64,000 nucleotides of DNA, from assembly GCF_045679555.1 (NCBI RefSeq), contig NC_092115.1:31995596-32059595 (forward strand), in the 5' to 3' direction. Shown here in pieces: positions 1 to 10,969 of this stretch. The first letter of the stretch is position 1. Each line of letters opens with the position of its first letter. The notes below the pieces were generated by a model, which saw only the letters and a program-made list of their open reading frames with translations, had not been told where the DNA came from and ran no database searches. The position numbers and the translations under genes were made by a program. Source of the DNA: Salvelinus alpinus (Eukaryota; Chordata; Actinopteri; Salmoniformes; Salmonidae).

Positions 1-409
1 CTTTTAAAAAGGCAAGGGGAAATGGAGAACGTCTCACTTTTGCCGTCACAAGCCAAGTTGGTCAAGAACTATTGCAGTTATCCTTTACCATCATCCCAGG
101 GATCATCCCAGGGAACACTTACTTTGGCCTGTGGCAGCTGTATGCTGTGCTCTGTGTCAGAGTAACCTACTTTCTTATTTTCCTTTGGTCTGCACCTCGT
201 CTAAGTTTTTATGTGTGTGTCTCCAGCTCATACAGACAGTTGTTCTGTGCCTGTCAGGAGTCAACTCTTACTACTCAAACAGGTATAGACCAGGTTATGG
301 GATGTTCTGACTGGACGGTATGGCAGATTGCTCTGCCCTTCCTCAAGCTGTATCTCTCCCAGGCCTGCCACTTCATCAGGATGCCAGACCTTTGAGGTTG
401 ACCCATGAC
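1..409 (+). other. Left flank, unassigned; one exon-like stretch
   Basis: No gene is recognised. A stretch at about 239-301 lies between a pyrimidine-rich CAG and a GTATAG, so it could pass for a small exon, and a second CAG follows near 361. The reading frames around it match no family I know. It is the sequence into which the hAT-like element at 410 inserted; the flank resumes at 7746. Confidence 0.2.
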
Positions 410-1847
410 TAGGGCTGTGGTGGTCACAAAATTTTGTCAGCCGGTGATTGTCAGGAAAATAACAGTCGGTCTCACAGTAATTGACCGGTAATTAACATAA
501 ACACATTTAGCATCTCCTGGCATCCACACAGTGGCTTGTAGGCTATCCATGTAATATAGCCTACACCATCACAATACATCCATTATTTATATTAGACAGG
601 TCTAAAGAAGCATGATATGAAGAAAATGTAGTCTATTTCAGAAGAAAAGAACAGCATACTCTGAGTTGTCCTTATGTTAGGTCCTGATGTGGCTATGCCA
701 AATGGCGGTGGGCTACACTAGTTCATTTAGCAGACAAGATTTGCTTAGAATTCTGTGGAATGATTTTATAGTATGAAGAATACAATTGAACAAAGCTGAA
801 TAAAATATAAATATGTTCTCCAAACGATTTGAGGGAGTGTACACATGCAGCTATTCTGTGTTGAGCAGTTAACAAAGAAACATGTACTCCTATGCACTTA
901 ATATAGAGTTACTTTAGTTGTTCTACAAACATTGGGTTATATGTTTTATTTGTAGTACATTCTAAGGCTGCATGATGCAACTAATGATGATTTGAAAAAA
1001 GTCGCTTGAAGGCATGAACTCTGCTTTGTTTTTTTGCGCAGGCTGTACACACTTCATTAGTCTCTCATTCAAAATGTAATGCCTTGAATTTCACGGCGGC
1101 ATCCCCTTTGTGGCCGTAATGCACCCTAAAAAAATCCATGCCTTTTGCGGCCAGGGGTCGTTGTGCCCTTCTCTCTGAGTGCTGTGCAATTTTAACCGCA
1201 TCTCACTCACATGGCTCTACATCAGGTGATTGGGTCTTTCACACAGGCTACAAGTGAAGACAGACACATCAGGGACGCAATTGCAATCATCCTTATCCAA
1301 TGCTGAGGTGCATATTGAAGATATTGGAAGAACTGTCCACATTTACTTTTCATCAGCCAACAAGATGAGTGGGCCTAACGAACAGCAAAAGCACTAGCCT
1401 ATGTCAATCTACTATCCCCCATAGTACAAAAGTCGACCGATTGTATTCTGTGCAAGAAATAAATATTCCAAACATAGTCTGGGACAGTTAACCCTCGCAG
1501 GGCTGCTGGCCCAGACGGCATCCCTGCCACGTCCTTAAAGCATGCGCAGACCAGGTGGCTGGTGTGTTTACGGACACTCCCTAACCCAGTCTGTTGTCCC
1601 CACATGCTTCAAGATGGCTACCATTGTTCCTGTACCCAAGAAGGCAAAGATAACTGAACTAAATGACTACAGCCCCGTAGCACTCACTTCTGTTATCATG
1701 AAGTGCTTTCAGAGACTAGTCAAGGATCATATCACCTTCACCTTACCGGCCACCCTAGACCCACTTCAGTTTGCATACCTCCCCAACAGGTCCACAGACG
1801 ACGCAATCACCATCACACCATGCAGACTGTCCTATCCCATCTGGACA

Positions 1848-4690
1848 GGTATCTTCGACAAGCGGACCGTCGCCGGACCCCAGCTCCCCGCTACCGCACT
1901 GGGCAGAGGGTACGGCTTTCCACAGTCCCGCAAGCTGTCTCCCCGGTTCATTGGTCCTTTTCCCATCTCCAGAGTCCTGAGTTCCACTGCTGTCCGTCTT
2001 GTGTTACCCCGTACCCTCCATATTCACCCTATCTTCCATGTGTCTAGGATAAAGCCTGTGTCTCACTGTCTTTTGTCTTCTGTCTCCAGGCCCATCCCTC
2101 CCCCCAGGTTGTCAGTGGCCAGCCAGTGTATACGGTGAGACCCCTCCTGAAGGTTTGATGACGGGGCAGGGGTTTTCAGTACCTGGTTGACTAGGAGGGT
2201 TATGGCCCGGAGGAGAGGTGCTGGGTTCCTGCTAAAGACATCTTGGATCCGGCCCTCATCGCCGATTTCCATTGCCGACACCCCGGTCAACCTGGGATGT
2301 GCCCAGGTAGAACGCCAGGTGGCGTCCCTGGGGAGGGGGATACTGTCACGCTCTGATCTGTTTCATCTGTCCTTCTGATTGTCTCCACCCCCCCAGGTGT
2401 CTCTTATTTACCCCAGTGTATTTATCCCTGTGTTTCCTGTCTGTCTGTGCCAGTTCATCTTGTATGTTTCCAAGTCAACCAGCGTTTTTCCCGTTCTCCT
2501 GCTTTTTTCATTCTCCTTTTTCTAGTCTTCCCGGTTTTGACCCTTGCCTGTTTCTGGACTTTGTACCCGCCTGCCTGACCATTCTGCCTGCCTTGACTAC
2601 GAGCCTGTCTGCCACTCTGTACCTCCTGGACTCTGATCTGGTTTTGACCTTTTTGCCTGTCCACGACCATTCTCTTGCCTACCCCTTTGGATTATAAACA
2701 TTGTAAGACTCCAACCATCTGCCTCCTGTGTCTGCATTTGGGTCTCGCATTGTGCCTAGATAGTACGGACTGGCCATGACAGACCCAGCAGACTTGGACC
2801 AGCTCTACCAAGCTGTCTCCCTGCAGGGAGCCACCATTGGGAGACATCAGGAGTTGCTACATGGCCTTTTGGAAGGGCTCAGTTCCTTGACGGAACGCCA
2901 CAACCATGGGTTGAAGGCTATTATGGAGCAAATCAGGGAGTTAGCTCAGAGACTGTCTGCCACCTCTGAAAAACCTCAATCAACCAGTATTTTTTTCCCT
3001 ATCTGTGGTGAGTTTGTACAGCCTATCCCGGCTCCACGTGAACCCCGCTTACCTCCTCCAGAGAGATATTCGGGGAATCTTGGTACCTGCCGGGGTTTTC
3101 TTTCTCAGTGCTCGCTTATTTTTGAGCTACAGCCCTCTTCATTTTCTACAGACCGATCGAAGATAGCGTATATAATTACGCTAATGTCGGGAACGGCGCT
3201 CTCCTGGGCTACGGCAGTTTGGGAACAACAATCTACCATTTGCGGTCATTTGGAGGAATTCATGGCAGAGGTGAGAAAAGTTTTTGAGTCTCCGGCATCT
3301 GGGAGAAAGGCGGCCAGCAAACTGCTTGACTTACGTCAAAACTCCGTAGTGTGGCAGACTACGCGGTGGACTTTCGCGCGGTGGACTTTCGCACGTTGGC
3401 CGCCGAGAGTGCCTGGAATCCGGAGTCTCTTTTCGATACTTTCTGCACGGATTATCTGAGGAGGTAAAGGATGAGCTAGCTGCTCGGGAACTGCCAGTGG
3501 ACCTCGACTCTTATCGCCTTAACCATTAAAATTGATGGACCCTAAAGGAACACAAGAGTGAGAGGCGGTTTGGTCTTGGGCACACTCGTGCACCCGATAT
3601 GCCACGTTCACCTCCTATGGAATCCGGAAGTTTCTGAAGGCAGCTTTTACGAGAGGAGTCGAAGTCCCCCGAGCTCTCTCGTGAATCTACGACGGGTGAG
3701 TTGGATACTCCTGCGCCTATGCAGTTGGGAAGAACTAGACTATCAGTTTGGGAGCGCTCACGGAGGATGAATAATAACTGTTGACTGTACTGTGAAGGGG
3801 CAGGGCATTTTATAGCTACCTGCCCTTGAAACCCTTGTCTCTAGTGGATGCCTCTATAGCTTCGGAGCTTGGTATTCCCACTCAGCCTCTCTCTGTGCCC
3901 ATGGATGCTAGGGCACTGGACGGCCGCTCTATAGGGGAAGTCACCCATAGTACTGTGCCCGTTCAATTACGGGTTTCTGGTAACCACAGTGAGACCATAC
4001 TGTTCCTCCTCATTGCATCTCCCCATGTTCCAGTCGTTTTGGGATTTTCCTGGCTACAAAACACAATCCTGTGATTGACTGGACCACAAGCTCCATCCTG
4101 GGTTGGAGTCCTTTTTGCCATTCCATTGCCTTCAAGCAGCACAGCCTTCCCCAAGTCGTGCTCCTCAGGATGTTAGCTAGACTGTGGATGTCTCTGCTTT
4201 CACCACAGAATACCATGACCTCCTGGAATTGTTCAGTAAGGCACGTGCTACTTCCCTTCCCCCGCACCGTCCTTATGATTGTGCCATTGATCTTCTCCCA
4301 GGCACCACATCACCTCGAGGTTGATTGTATTCTCTGCCTGGACCAGAGACCAAAGCTATGGAGGAGTACATACAGGAGTCTCCGGCCACTGGGGCCGGCC
4401 GTCCTTCTGCATCTCCTGCCGGCGCAGGGTTTTTCTTTGTGGAGAAGAAGGACAAGACCCTGTGCCCGTGCATTGACTACCGGGGACTTAACGATATCAC
4501 TGTCAAAAATCGTTACCCCCTACCTCTCCTCTCCTCAGCATTTGAACCTCTCCAGGGGGCTACCATGTTTTCCAAGTTTGACCGTCGGAATGCCTACCAC
4601 CTGGTTCGGATACGCGAGGGGGATGAGTGGAAGACAGCCTTCAACACAGCCAGTGGACATTATGAGTACCAGGTCATGCCATTTGGATAA
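1848..4690 (+). mobile_element. Ty3/Gypsy (chromovirus-like) composite, broken fossil
   Basis: Parts in order: integrase C-terminus (about 1860-2090), chromodomain-like segment (about 2125-2300), a single LTR (about 2344-2765), then gag (from about 2776), protease-like segment (about 3826-4074) and the N-terminal part of reverse transcriptase (about 4325-4690). The order int-LTR-gag means the 3' end of one copy and the 5' part of another share one LTR. The outer LTRs and most of pol are absent. It is broken in many places (well over five) and lies inside a LINE, so it is younger than that LINE but clearly old. Confidence 0.75.
2344..2765 (+). repeat. Gypsy LTR shared by two element pieces
   Basis: The sequence starts TGTCACG, directly after a purine-rich GGGGAGGGGGA tract that fits a polypurine tract, and is followed within about 10 bp by the gag start. 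The 3' boundary is approximate. The TGTCACG start is the same as in the array LTRs at 27-33 kb and two solo LTRs, which suggests a related lineage. Confidence 0.6.
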
Positions 4691-5564
4691 TGCCACTTTA
4701 GTAATGTTTACATATCTTACATTACTCATATCACAAGTATATACTGTATTTTATATAATCTATTGCACCTTCGCCATCGCTCATCCATACTTACATGTAC
4801 ATATTCTCATTCACCCCTTTAGATTTGTGTGTGTTAGGTAGTTGTTGGGGAATTGTTAGATTACTTGTTTAGATATTACTGTTAGATATTATTGTTAGAT
4901 ATTGCTGCACTGTCGGAACCAGAAGCACAAGCATTTCGCTACACTCACATTAACATCTGCTAACAATGTGTATGTGACAAATACAATTTGATTTGATTTG
5001 ATTTGTGGGGTGCAATAGATCCCATATTAATAGAACCACTAGCAGCAATGTGGCTGACGCAACAGATTAAAACGTTTAGCTTAAAATGTTGATAAACTAT
5101 TAGGCTATTTCTTCCCATTACAAGAGCAGCAGTGTGCACATGGTAGTAGGCTATAAGAGAATGTTCCATTAGCGGAAAACACCATTATCAAAAGTGACCG
5201 CAAATGCAATTATGAATGTAATGTTTTTATTATAAAGGTGCATTTTTATGGTGAAAATGATTTTCCCCAAACTTGAAACTCATGCGTTGCTTATGTATGA
5301 TATTAACACTCTAAACCCTTTGTAAAGCGGATTAATGTGCTTCATTTTAAGAAGTTATTTGGCCACTTTGGTTGTGATTACAAACATTATATACACATAT
5401 AGGCCTATGGGAGAGGCTACATGAGGTGTGTGACAATTTATTTATTTTTACGCAAAAAAAGGGAGTTTCCTATGCTGGGCATAATTTACAAGTGATAATA
5501 TATAGTTCACAAGTGATAGGCTATTCTTGATTAAATCTTGTCTTTACATATACTAAATAATGTA

Positions 5565-7168
5565 CAGTGGGGAGAACAAGTATTTGATACACTGCCGATT
5601 TTGCAGGTTTTCCTACTTACAAAGCATGTAGAGGTCTGTAATTTTTATCATAGGTACACTTCAACTATGAGAGACGGAATCTAAAACAAAAATCCAGAAA
5701 ATCACATTGTATGATTTTTAAGTAATTAATTTGCATTTTATTGCATGACATAAGTATTTGATACATCAGAAAAGCAGAACTTAATATTTGGTACAGAAAC
5801 CTTTGTTTGCAATTACAGAGATCATACGTTTCCTGTAGTTCTTGACTAGGTTTGCACACACTGCAGCAGGGATTTTGGCCCACTCCTCCCTACAGATCTT
5901 CTCCAGATCCTTCAGGTTTCGGGGCTGTCGCTGGGCAATACGGACTTTCAGCTCCCTCCAAAGATTTTCTATTGGGTTCAGGTCTGGAGACTGGCTAGGC
6001 CACTCCAGGACCTTGAGATGCTTCTTACGGAGCCACTCCTTAGTTGCCATGGCTGTGTGCTTCGTGTCGTTGTCATGCTGGAAGACCCAGCCACGACCCA
6101 TCTTCAATGCTCTTACTGAGGGAAGGAGGTTGTTGGCCAAGATCTCGCGATACATGGCCCCATCCATCCTCCCCTCAATACGGTGCAGTCGTCCTGTCCC
6201 CTTTGCAGAAAAGCATCCCCAAAGAATGATGTTTCCACCTCCATGCTTCACGGTTGGGATGGTGTTCTTGGGGTTGTACTCATCCTTCTTCTTCCTCCAA
6301 ACACGGCGAGTGGAGTTTAGACCAAAAAGCTCTATTTTTGTCTCATCAGACCACATGACCTTCTCCCATTCCTCCTCTGGATCATCCAGATGGTCATTGG
6401 CAAACTTCAGACGGGCCTGGACATGCGCTGGCTTGAGCAGGTGGACCTTGCGTGCGCTGCAGGATTTTAATCCATGACGGTGTAGTGTGTTACTAATGGT
6501 TTTCTTTGAGACTGTGGTCCCAGCTCTCTTCAGGTCATTGACCAGGTCCTGCCGTGTAGTTCTGGGCTGATAACTCACCTTCCTCATGATCATTGATGCC
6601 CCACGAGGTGAGATCTTGCATGGAGCCCCAGACCGAGGGTGATTGACCGTCATCTTGAACTTCTTCCATTTTCTAATAATTGCGCCAACAGTTGTTTCCT
6701 TCTCACCAAGCTGCTTGCCTATTGTCCTGTAGCCCATCCCAGCCTTGTGCAGGTCTACAATTTTATCCCTGATGTCCTTACACAGCTCTCTGGTGTTGGC
6801 CATTGTGGAGAGGTTGGAATCTGTTTGATTGTGTGTGGACAGGTGTCTTTTATACAGGTAACGAGTTCAAACAGGTGCAGTTAATACAGGTAATGAGTGG
6901 AGAACAGGAGGGCTTCTTAAAGAAAAACTAACAGGTCTGTGAGAGCCGGAATTCTTACTGGTGGTAGGTGATCAAATACTTATGTCATGCAATAAAATGC
7001 AAATTAATTATTTAAAAATCATACAATGTGATTTTCTGGATTTTTGTTTTAGATTCCGTCTCTCACAGTTGAAGTGTACCTATGATAAAAATTACAGACC
7101 TCTACATGCTTTGTAAGTAGGAAAACCTGCAAAATCGGCAGTGTATCAAATACTTGTTCTCCCCACTG
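5565..7168 (-). mobile_element. Tc1-like DNA transposon, apparently complete
   Basis: The element is flanked by TA on both sides (5563-5564 and 7169-7170), the Tc1/mariner target duplication. Both ends start CAGTGGGGAGAACAAGTATT when read inward, and the inverted repeats extend about 200 bp (about 5565-5770 and 6970-7168) with only scattered differences. A single uninterrupted transposase frame lies between them on the minus strand. It sits inside the hAT-like shell and is much younger than it. Confidence 0.92.
5781..6803 (-). CDS. Tc1-family transposase, full-length open frame
   Basis: This encodes a 340-residue DD34E transposase, the enzyme that cuts and reinserts Tc1 elements at TA dinucleotides in the nucleus. 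Residues 1-120 hold the paired-like helix-turn-helix DNA-binding region (start [20 protein letters not shown], an AT-hook-like GAPCK segment near 60). The catalytic domain shows D153 in [11 protein letters not shown]244 in FQHDND, and E279 in DLNPIEN, with 34 residues between the last two. The length equals the family's usual 340 aa and no stop or frameshift interrupts it. One visible oddity is HDNDTKH where most relatives have HDNDPKH. Whether it is active cannot be told from sequence alone. Confidence 0.93.
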   Translation of the reverse strand: MANTRELCKDIRDKIVDLHKAGMGYRTIGKQLGEKETTVGAIIRKWKKFKMTVNHPRSGAPCKISPRGASMIMRKVSYQPRTTRQDLVNDLKRAGTTVSKKTISNTLHRHGLKSCSARKVHLLKPAHVQARLKFANDHLDDPEEEWEKVMWSDETKIELFGLNSTRRVWRKKKDEYNPKNTIPTVKHGGGNIILWGCFSAKGTGRLHRIEGRMDGAMYREILANNLLPSVRALKMGRGWVFQHDNDTKHTAMATKEWLRKKHLKVLEWPSQSPDLNPIENLWRELKVRIAQRQPRNLKDLEKICREEWAKIPAAVCANLVKNYRKRMISVIANKGFCTKY

Positions 7169-7813
7169 TATGTGTGAAATTTGTTTTTATTTAGAATGGA
7201 CCATTATCACGCACCTGTCTCGAAACAGGGACAGCGTGAAAAAATGTATGTCATCTATGCACTTAAATAGCGAATTGAGGACGCTTTTCCTGTGGTTGAT
7301 TTTCATGCCAGCCAGGTAGGATATACTCCTATACTCCTATTGTTAAGATAAACAATGTGCTTAATATTAGGAAAGTTGAGAAATAAATATAGTAGGCCTA
7401 GTCTATAGAAAGCTGATGGGATCCTCCTCTTTTTAGTAAAGGCCATCACTCTGTTTTCTCGCGCAATTTAATAGCCTATAGAAATGTTGTGCAACATGAG
7501 CTCATGGGCTCTCATGAAGTGATTAGATTTTTGATTACGTTTACATTGATGTCAGAGTGATTAGAGGGACAATCGAGTTCTGAGTACAAGGCAGTTAGCA
7601 AGTTTGGTAGGCTACTAATGCCTTTCAGCTGCATCAGAGCTTGGAGAAGCCTAATTACCGTGACTAAACAGTCACGTGAAATTTGACTGCCTTCATGACT
7701 CATGAAAGCCGGTGTGGGTGTAACACAGTCACCGCAACAGCCCTATCCATAACCTCTGGCATCTGTCAAGGTTACTGTGAGGGTTATTAGGCTGAAGCTT
7801 TAAAAAATTCTGA

Positions 7814-7846
7814 CTAACCCTAACCCTGACTACCCTAACCCTAACA
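7814..7846. repeat. Short telomere-like CCCTAA tract
   Basis: A degenerate run of CTAACCC units (about five, with one irregular GACTA between) lies in the flank of the hAT-like shell. Short interstitial tracts like this are common in fish introns and repeats. Confidence 0.5.
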
Positions 7847-7879
7847 CGAATCAAACACTAATGACAAAGACCAATTTTG

Positions 7880-9541
7880 AGTTCAGTTTTATTTTAATTT
7901 TATTTATTTAACCTTTATTTAACCAGGAAGGGCTCACTGAGATTTAAAATATATTTTTCAAGAGCGTCCTGGCCAAGATAGGCAGCACTAAGTCATTACA
8001 AAAATTACAGACACACAACATGAAAAACTACAAGTAATCTAGTAAAAACCATTGAATTCACAAGAGTATAACAAAATCAAAAACAGCAAATTAAAAACAT
8101 TGACAGGTCAGGGAATCAGCCTCAAAATCCTTCATCAGTGATTTAAAAATACCAATCGGGACAAGTTCTTCCAGTTTAAAATTATTTTGTAAGGTGTTCC
8201 AAGACGATGGCGCAGAGTACATAAAAGCCCTTTTACCAAATTCAGTTCGGACATTTGGAACAGTTAGCAGGATAAAGTCCAGCGAACGAATAGAGTACCC
8301 ACCACATTTCTGAACAATAAAAATGCCCAAATAAAAAGGTAGTAAACCCAAAATGGCTTTGTAAATAAAAGTATACCAGTGACTGAGCCTACGAGTGACT
8401 AGAGAAGGCCAGCCAACCCTGGTATACAAAGTGCAGTGGTGCGTAAGGGTTTTGCAGTTTTAAATAAATCTCAAAGTGCCATGGTAAAGAGTGTCAATTG
8501 ATCTCAAACACTGAGTGGAAGCATTCATATATAAAATATCCCCATAGTCTAGTAAAGGCATAAATGTAGCTGATACTAGCCTCCTTCTGGCTTCAAAAGA
8601 AAAACAGGCCTTATTACAAAAATAAAATCCCAATTTCAGCCTCAATTTTTTTGTAAGTTGTGGAATATGCAATTTAAAAGAGAGGCCGTCATCAATTAGA
8701 ATTCCAAGATATTTATATGAGGTTACAACCTCAATCTCCTTGCCCTGACATGTAGTAATAGGTGAAAGGTTCAGAGGTCTATTTCTTGCATTAGAAAACA
8801 CCATTAGTTTAGTTTTGTCAGTATTGAGGATAAGCTTCAATTGACACAAGGTATGTTGAACAGTATAAAAAGCAGTTTGCAAGTTCTGGAAAGCTTTTGT
8901 AAGAGACGAGGCACAACAGTAAATAACAGTATCATCAGCATAAAAATGAATTTGTGCATTTTGGACATTTTTGTCTAAATAATTTATATAAATAGTGAAT
9001 AAGAGAGGACCAAGTACAGAGCCTTGGGGCACACCATTAAGGACAGACAATTTAACAGACATAAGCCCATCAAATTATCTGAGTTATATCAGACAGATAG
9101 TTAGCAAACCATGCAACTGCATGCTCCGAAAGACCTACACTCAACAATCTCTGCCTTCGTATAGCATGATCATCTGTATCAAAAGCCTTAGAGAGATCAA
9201 TAAAAAGTGAGACACAGTGCTGTTTTTTGTCAAGGGCTTCAGTGATATCATTTAAAACCTTCATGGCTGCTGTAACTGTATGCTTCTGCCTGAAGCCCGA
9301 TTGGTACATTGATAAAATAGAGTTAGTAAATAAAAACTCGTTTAGCTGTTCACTTACAAGGGTTTCAAGTATTTTCACCAGGGGTGACAGCTTTGAGATT
9401 GGCCTATAATTATTTTAAAATGTTGGATCTCCCCCTTTTAAAAGTGGTAGGACAAATGCTGATTTCCAGATCTTTGGAATTTCATTACATTCCAGGGTTA
9501 GATTGAACAGATATGTAAGTGGTTCAATGATGTTATCACTT
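7880..9541 (-). mobile_element. 5'-truncated LINE with an HpaI-SINE-type tail
   Basis: Minus-strand frames encode a non-LTR reverse transcriptase. The palm motifs are visible: FIDLSKAFDT (9070-9378 frame), [18 protein letters not shown] and FYADDTVIY (8460-9062 frame). The C-terminal region follows at 8091-8429. The frames are separated by a few frame breaks and one stop. The 3' end, read on the minus strand, is CCTGGTTAAATAAAGGTTAA, the tail that salmonid HpaI-type SINEs share with their partner LINE RSg-1. The 5' end, including the endonuclease, is missing. Confidence 0.8.
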
Positions 9542-9784
9542 TGTTAAATAAATAAATATAATATTGTATTGTATATTGTTACCATTAAAAAATATATATT
9601 CTCTCACATAACAGTATGAGGATATATTTTGTCCAATATATAGAAACAGAGGAACAGTAATTACCACATTTTATTATAATGCATTTAATCATCTAGTACT
9701 CTAGGTCATTATATGTAAGGTATAGGGTTTTTCTTCAGTTTTGAGCCATTGTCTGCAAGCAAAAGACAAATGACCTTAAAGTTA

Positions 9785-10785
9785 AAACCTCTTAGGGATC
9801 GGATCCCGTTAGCGGGATCAAAATCGACAACATCTGGTGAAGATTACAAAATTGTAATATTAAACATTTATGAACATACAAGTGTCTTACATCATTTAAA
9901 AGCATAACTTCTTGTTAATCCAACCGCGTTGTCAGATTTCAAAAAGGCTTTACGGCAAAAGCATACAATGTAATTATCTGAGGACAGCGCACCCACATCA
10001 AAATACTTTTCCAACCAGCACCGGCTTAACAAAAATCACAAATAACTATAAAATAAATAACTTACCTTTGAAGATCTTCCTCTGTTTGCAATCCCAAGGG
10101 TCCCAGCTACCCAACAAATGTTTGTTTTGTTCGATAAAGTCCTTCTTTATATCCAAAAAGTCAGTTTAGTTTGTGCCATTGATTTCAGTAATCCACTCCT
10201 TCAACATGCATACAAAGGAATCCAAAAAGCTACCGGTAAACTTCGTCCAACCAAGTCAATCAATATTTCTAATCAATCCTCAGGTACCCTAATATGTAAA
10301 TAAACGATAATATTTTAGACGAAAAGAACGGTGTTCAATAGAAAAGGAAAATAACAAAGAGCACACCAAAAGTCTCCCTGTCATGATGAGAACACCTTGG
10401 ATAAACTACAACTACTTGTTTGTTTTTCAAGAAACAAGCCTGAAACCCTTTCTAAAGACTGTTGACATCTAGTGGAAGCCATAGGAACTGCAATCTGGGT
10501 CCTATTTGTTTGTATATCCCATAGGCTAGCATTGAAAAGGTCTGAGACCTAAAGAAAAAAAAATCTGAATGGATTTTCCTCAGGTTTTTGCCTGCCATAT
10601 CAGTTCTGTTGTACTCACAGACATTATTTTAAAAGTTTTTTTTAGAAACTTCAGAGTGTTTTCTATCCAATTATATCAATTATATGCATATCCTAGCTTC
10701 TGGGCCTGAGTAACAGGCAGTTTACTTTGGGCATGTTAGTCATCCGGAAATTCAGGATACTGCCCCCTAGCCTCCTATGCACTGC
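9785..10785. repeat. Dispersed salmonid repeat, unclassified
   Basis: This kilobase block begins near AACCTCTTAGGGATCGGATC and ends near GATACTGCCCCCTAGCCTC. Internal phrases such as GACATCTAGTGGAAGCCATA are, from memory, very common in salmonid genomic sequence. No coding frame of substance is visible. The edges resemble a weak inverted repeat, so a non-autonomous DNA transposon is the likeliest class. Confidence 0.45.
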
Positions 10786-10969
10786 CACTTGGCTTTTTTT
10801 TTTACACCAACTCTCTTGCAATCCATGTGCTGTTGCAACAGTTCTGCTGCACCACAGTTCAGTCGGTTAATCCCTACTAGGTCTCGGGTGCCATTATTTT
10901 AACTATGTGATATTACTCAGCAGCTAGACAGCCTCGGCCTGGTGCCTCATAAATTACGTCATAACTCAC

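Larger units (their letters stand above)
1483..4995 (+). mobile_element. LINE fragment (L2/CR1 group), split by a Gypsy composite
   Basis: Two pieces belong to the LINE family found again at 22.9-26.0 kb. Piece one, about 1483-1847, carries the early reverse-transcriptase segment around PVPKK and [11 protein letters not shown] in damaged frames. Piece two, about 4691-4995, is the 3' untranslated tail with AAGCATTTCGCTACACTC and a short ATTTG-type microsatellite end near 4985-5005. The Gypsy composite sits between them. The LINE is 5'-truncated, as is usual for target-primed insertion, and cannot be functional. Confidence 0.7.
410..7745. mobile_element. Old hAT-like DNA element, interrupted by later insertions
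   Basis: The left end begins TAGGGCTGTGGTGGTCAC and the right end, read inward on the minus strand, begins TAGGGCTGTTGCGGTGAC, a terminal inverted repeat of the hAT type (YAGRGNTG). The flanking 8 bp are CCCATGAC (402-409) and TCCATAAC (7746-7753), which agree at six of eight positions, as expected for an aged 8-bp target duplication. Element sequence occupies about 410-1482, 4996-5562 and 7171-7745; the rest is later insertion (a LINE with a Gypsy composite inside it, and a Tc1 element). No transposase frame is visible in the shell, so it is non-autonomous or too decayed to read. Confidence 0.6.

Noticed and set aside
72-395. A 107-residue plus-strand frame at the left edge as a gene
   Set aside because: No family resemblance, and splice-like signals cut across the frame. 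Left as unassigned.
5842-6477. A 211-residue plus-strand frame
   Set aside because: It is antisense to the intact Tc1 transposase, which has all family motifs.
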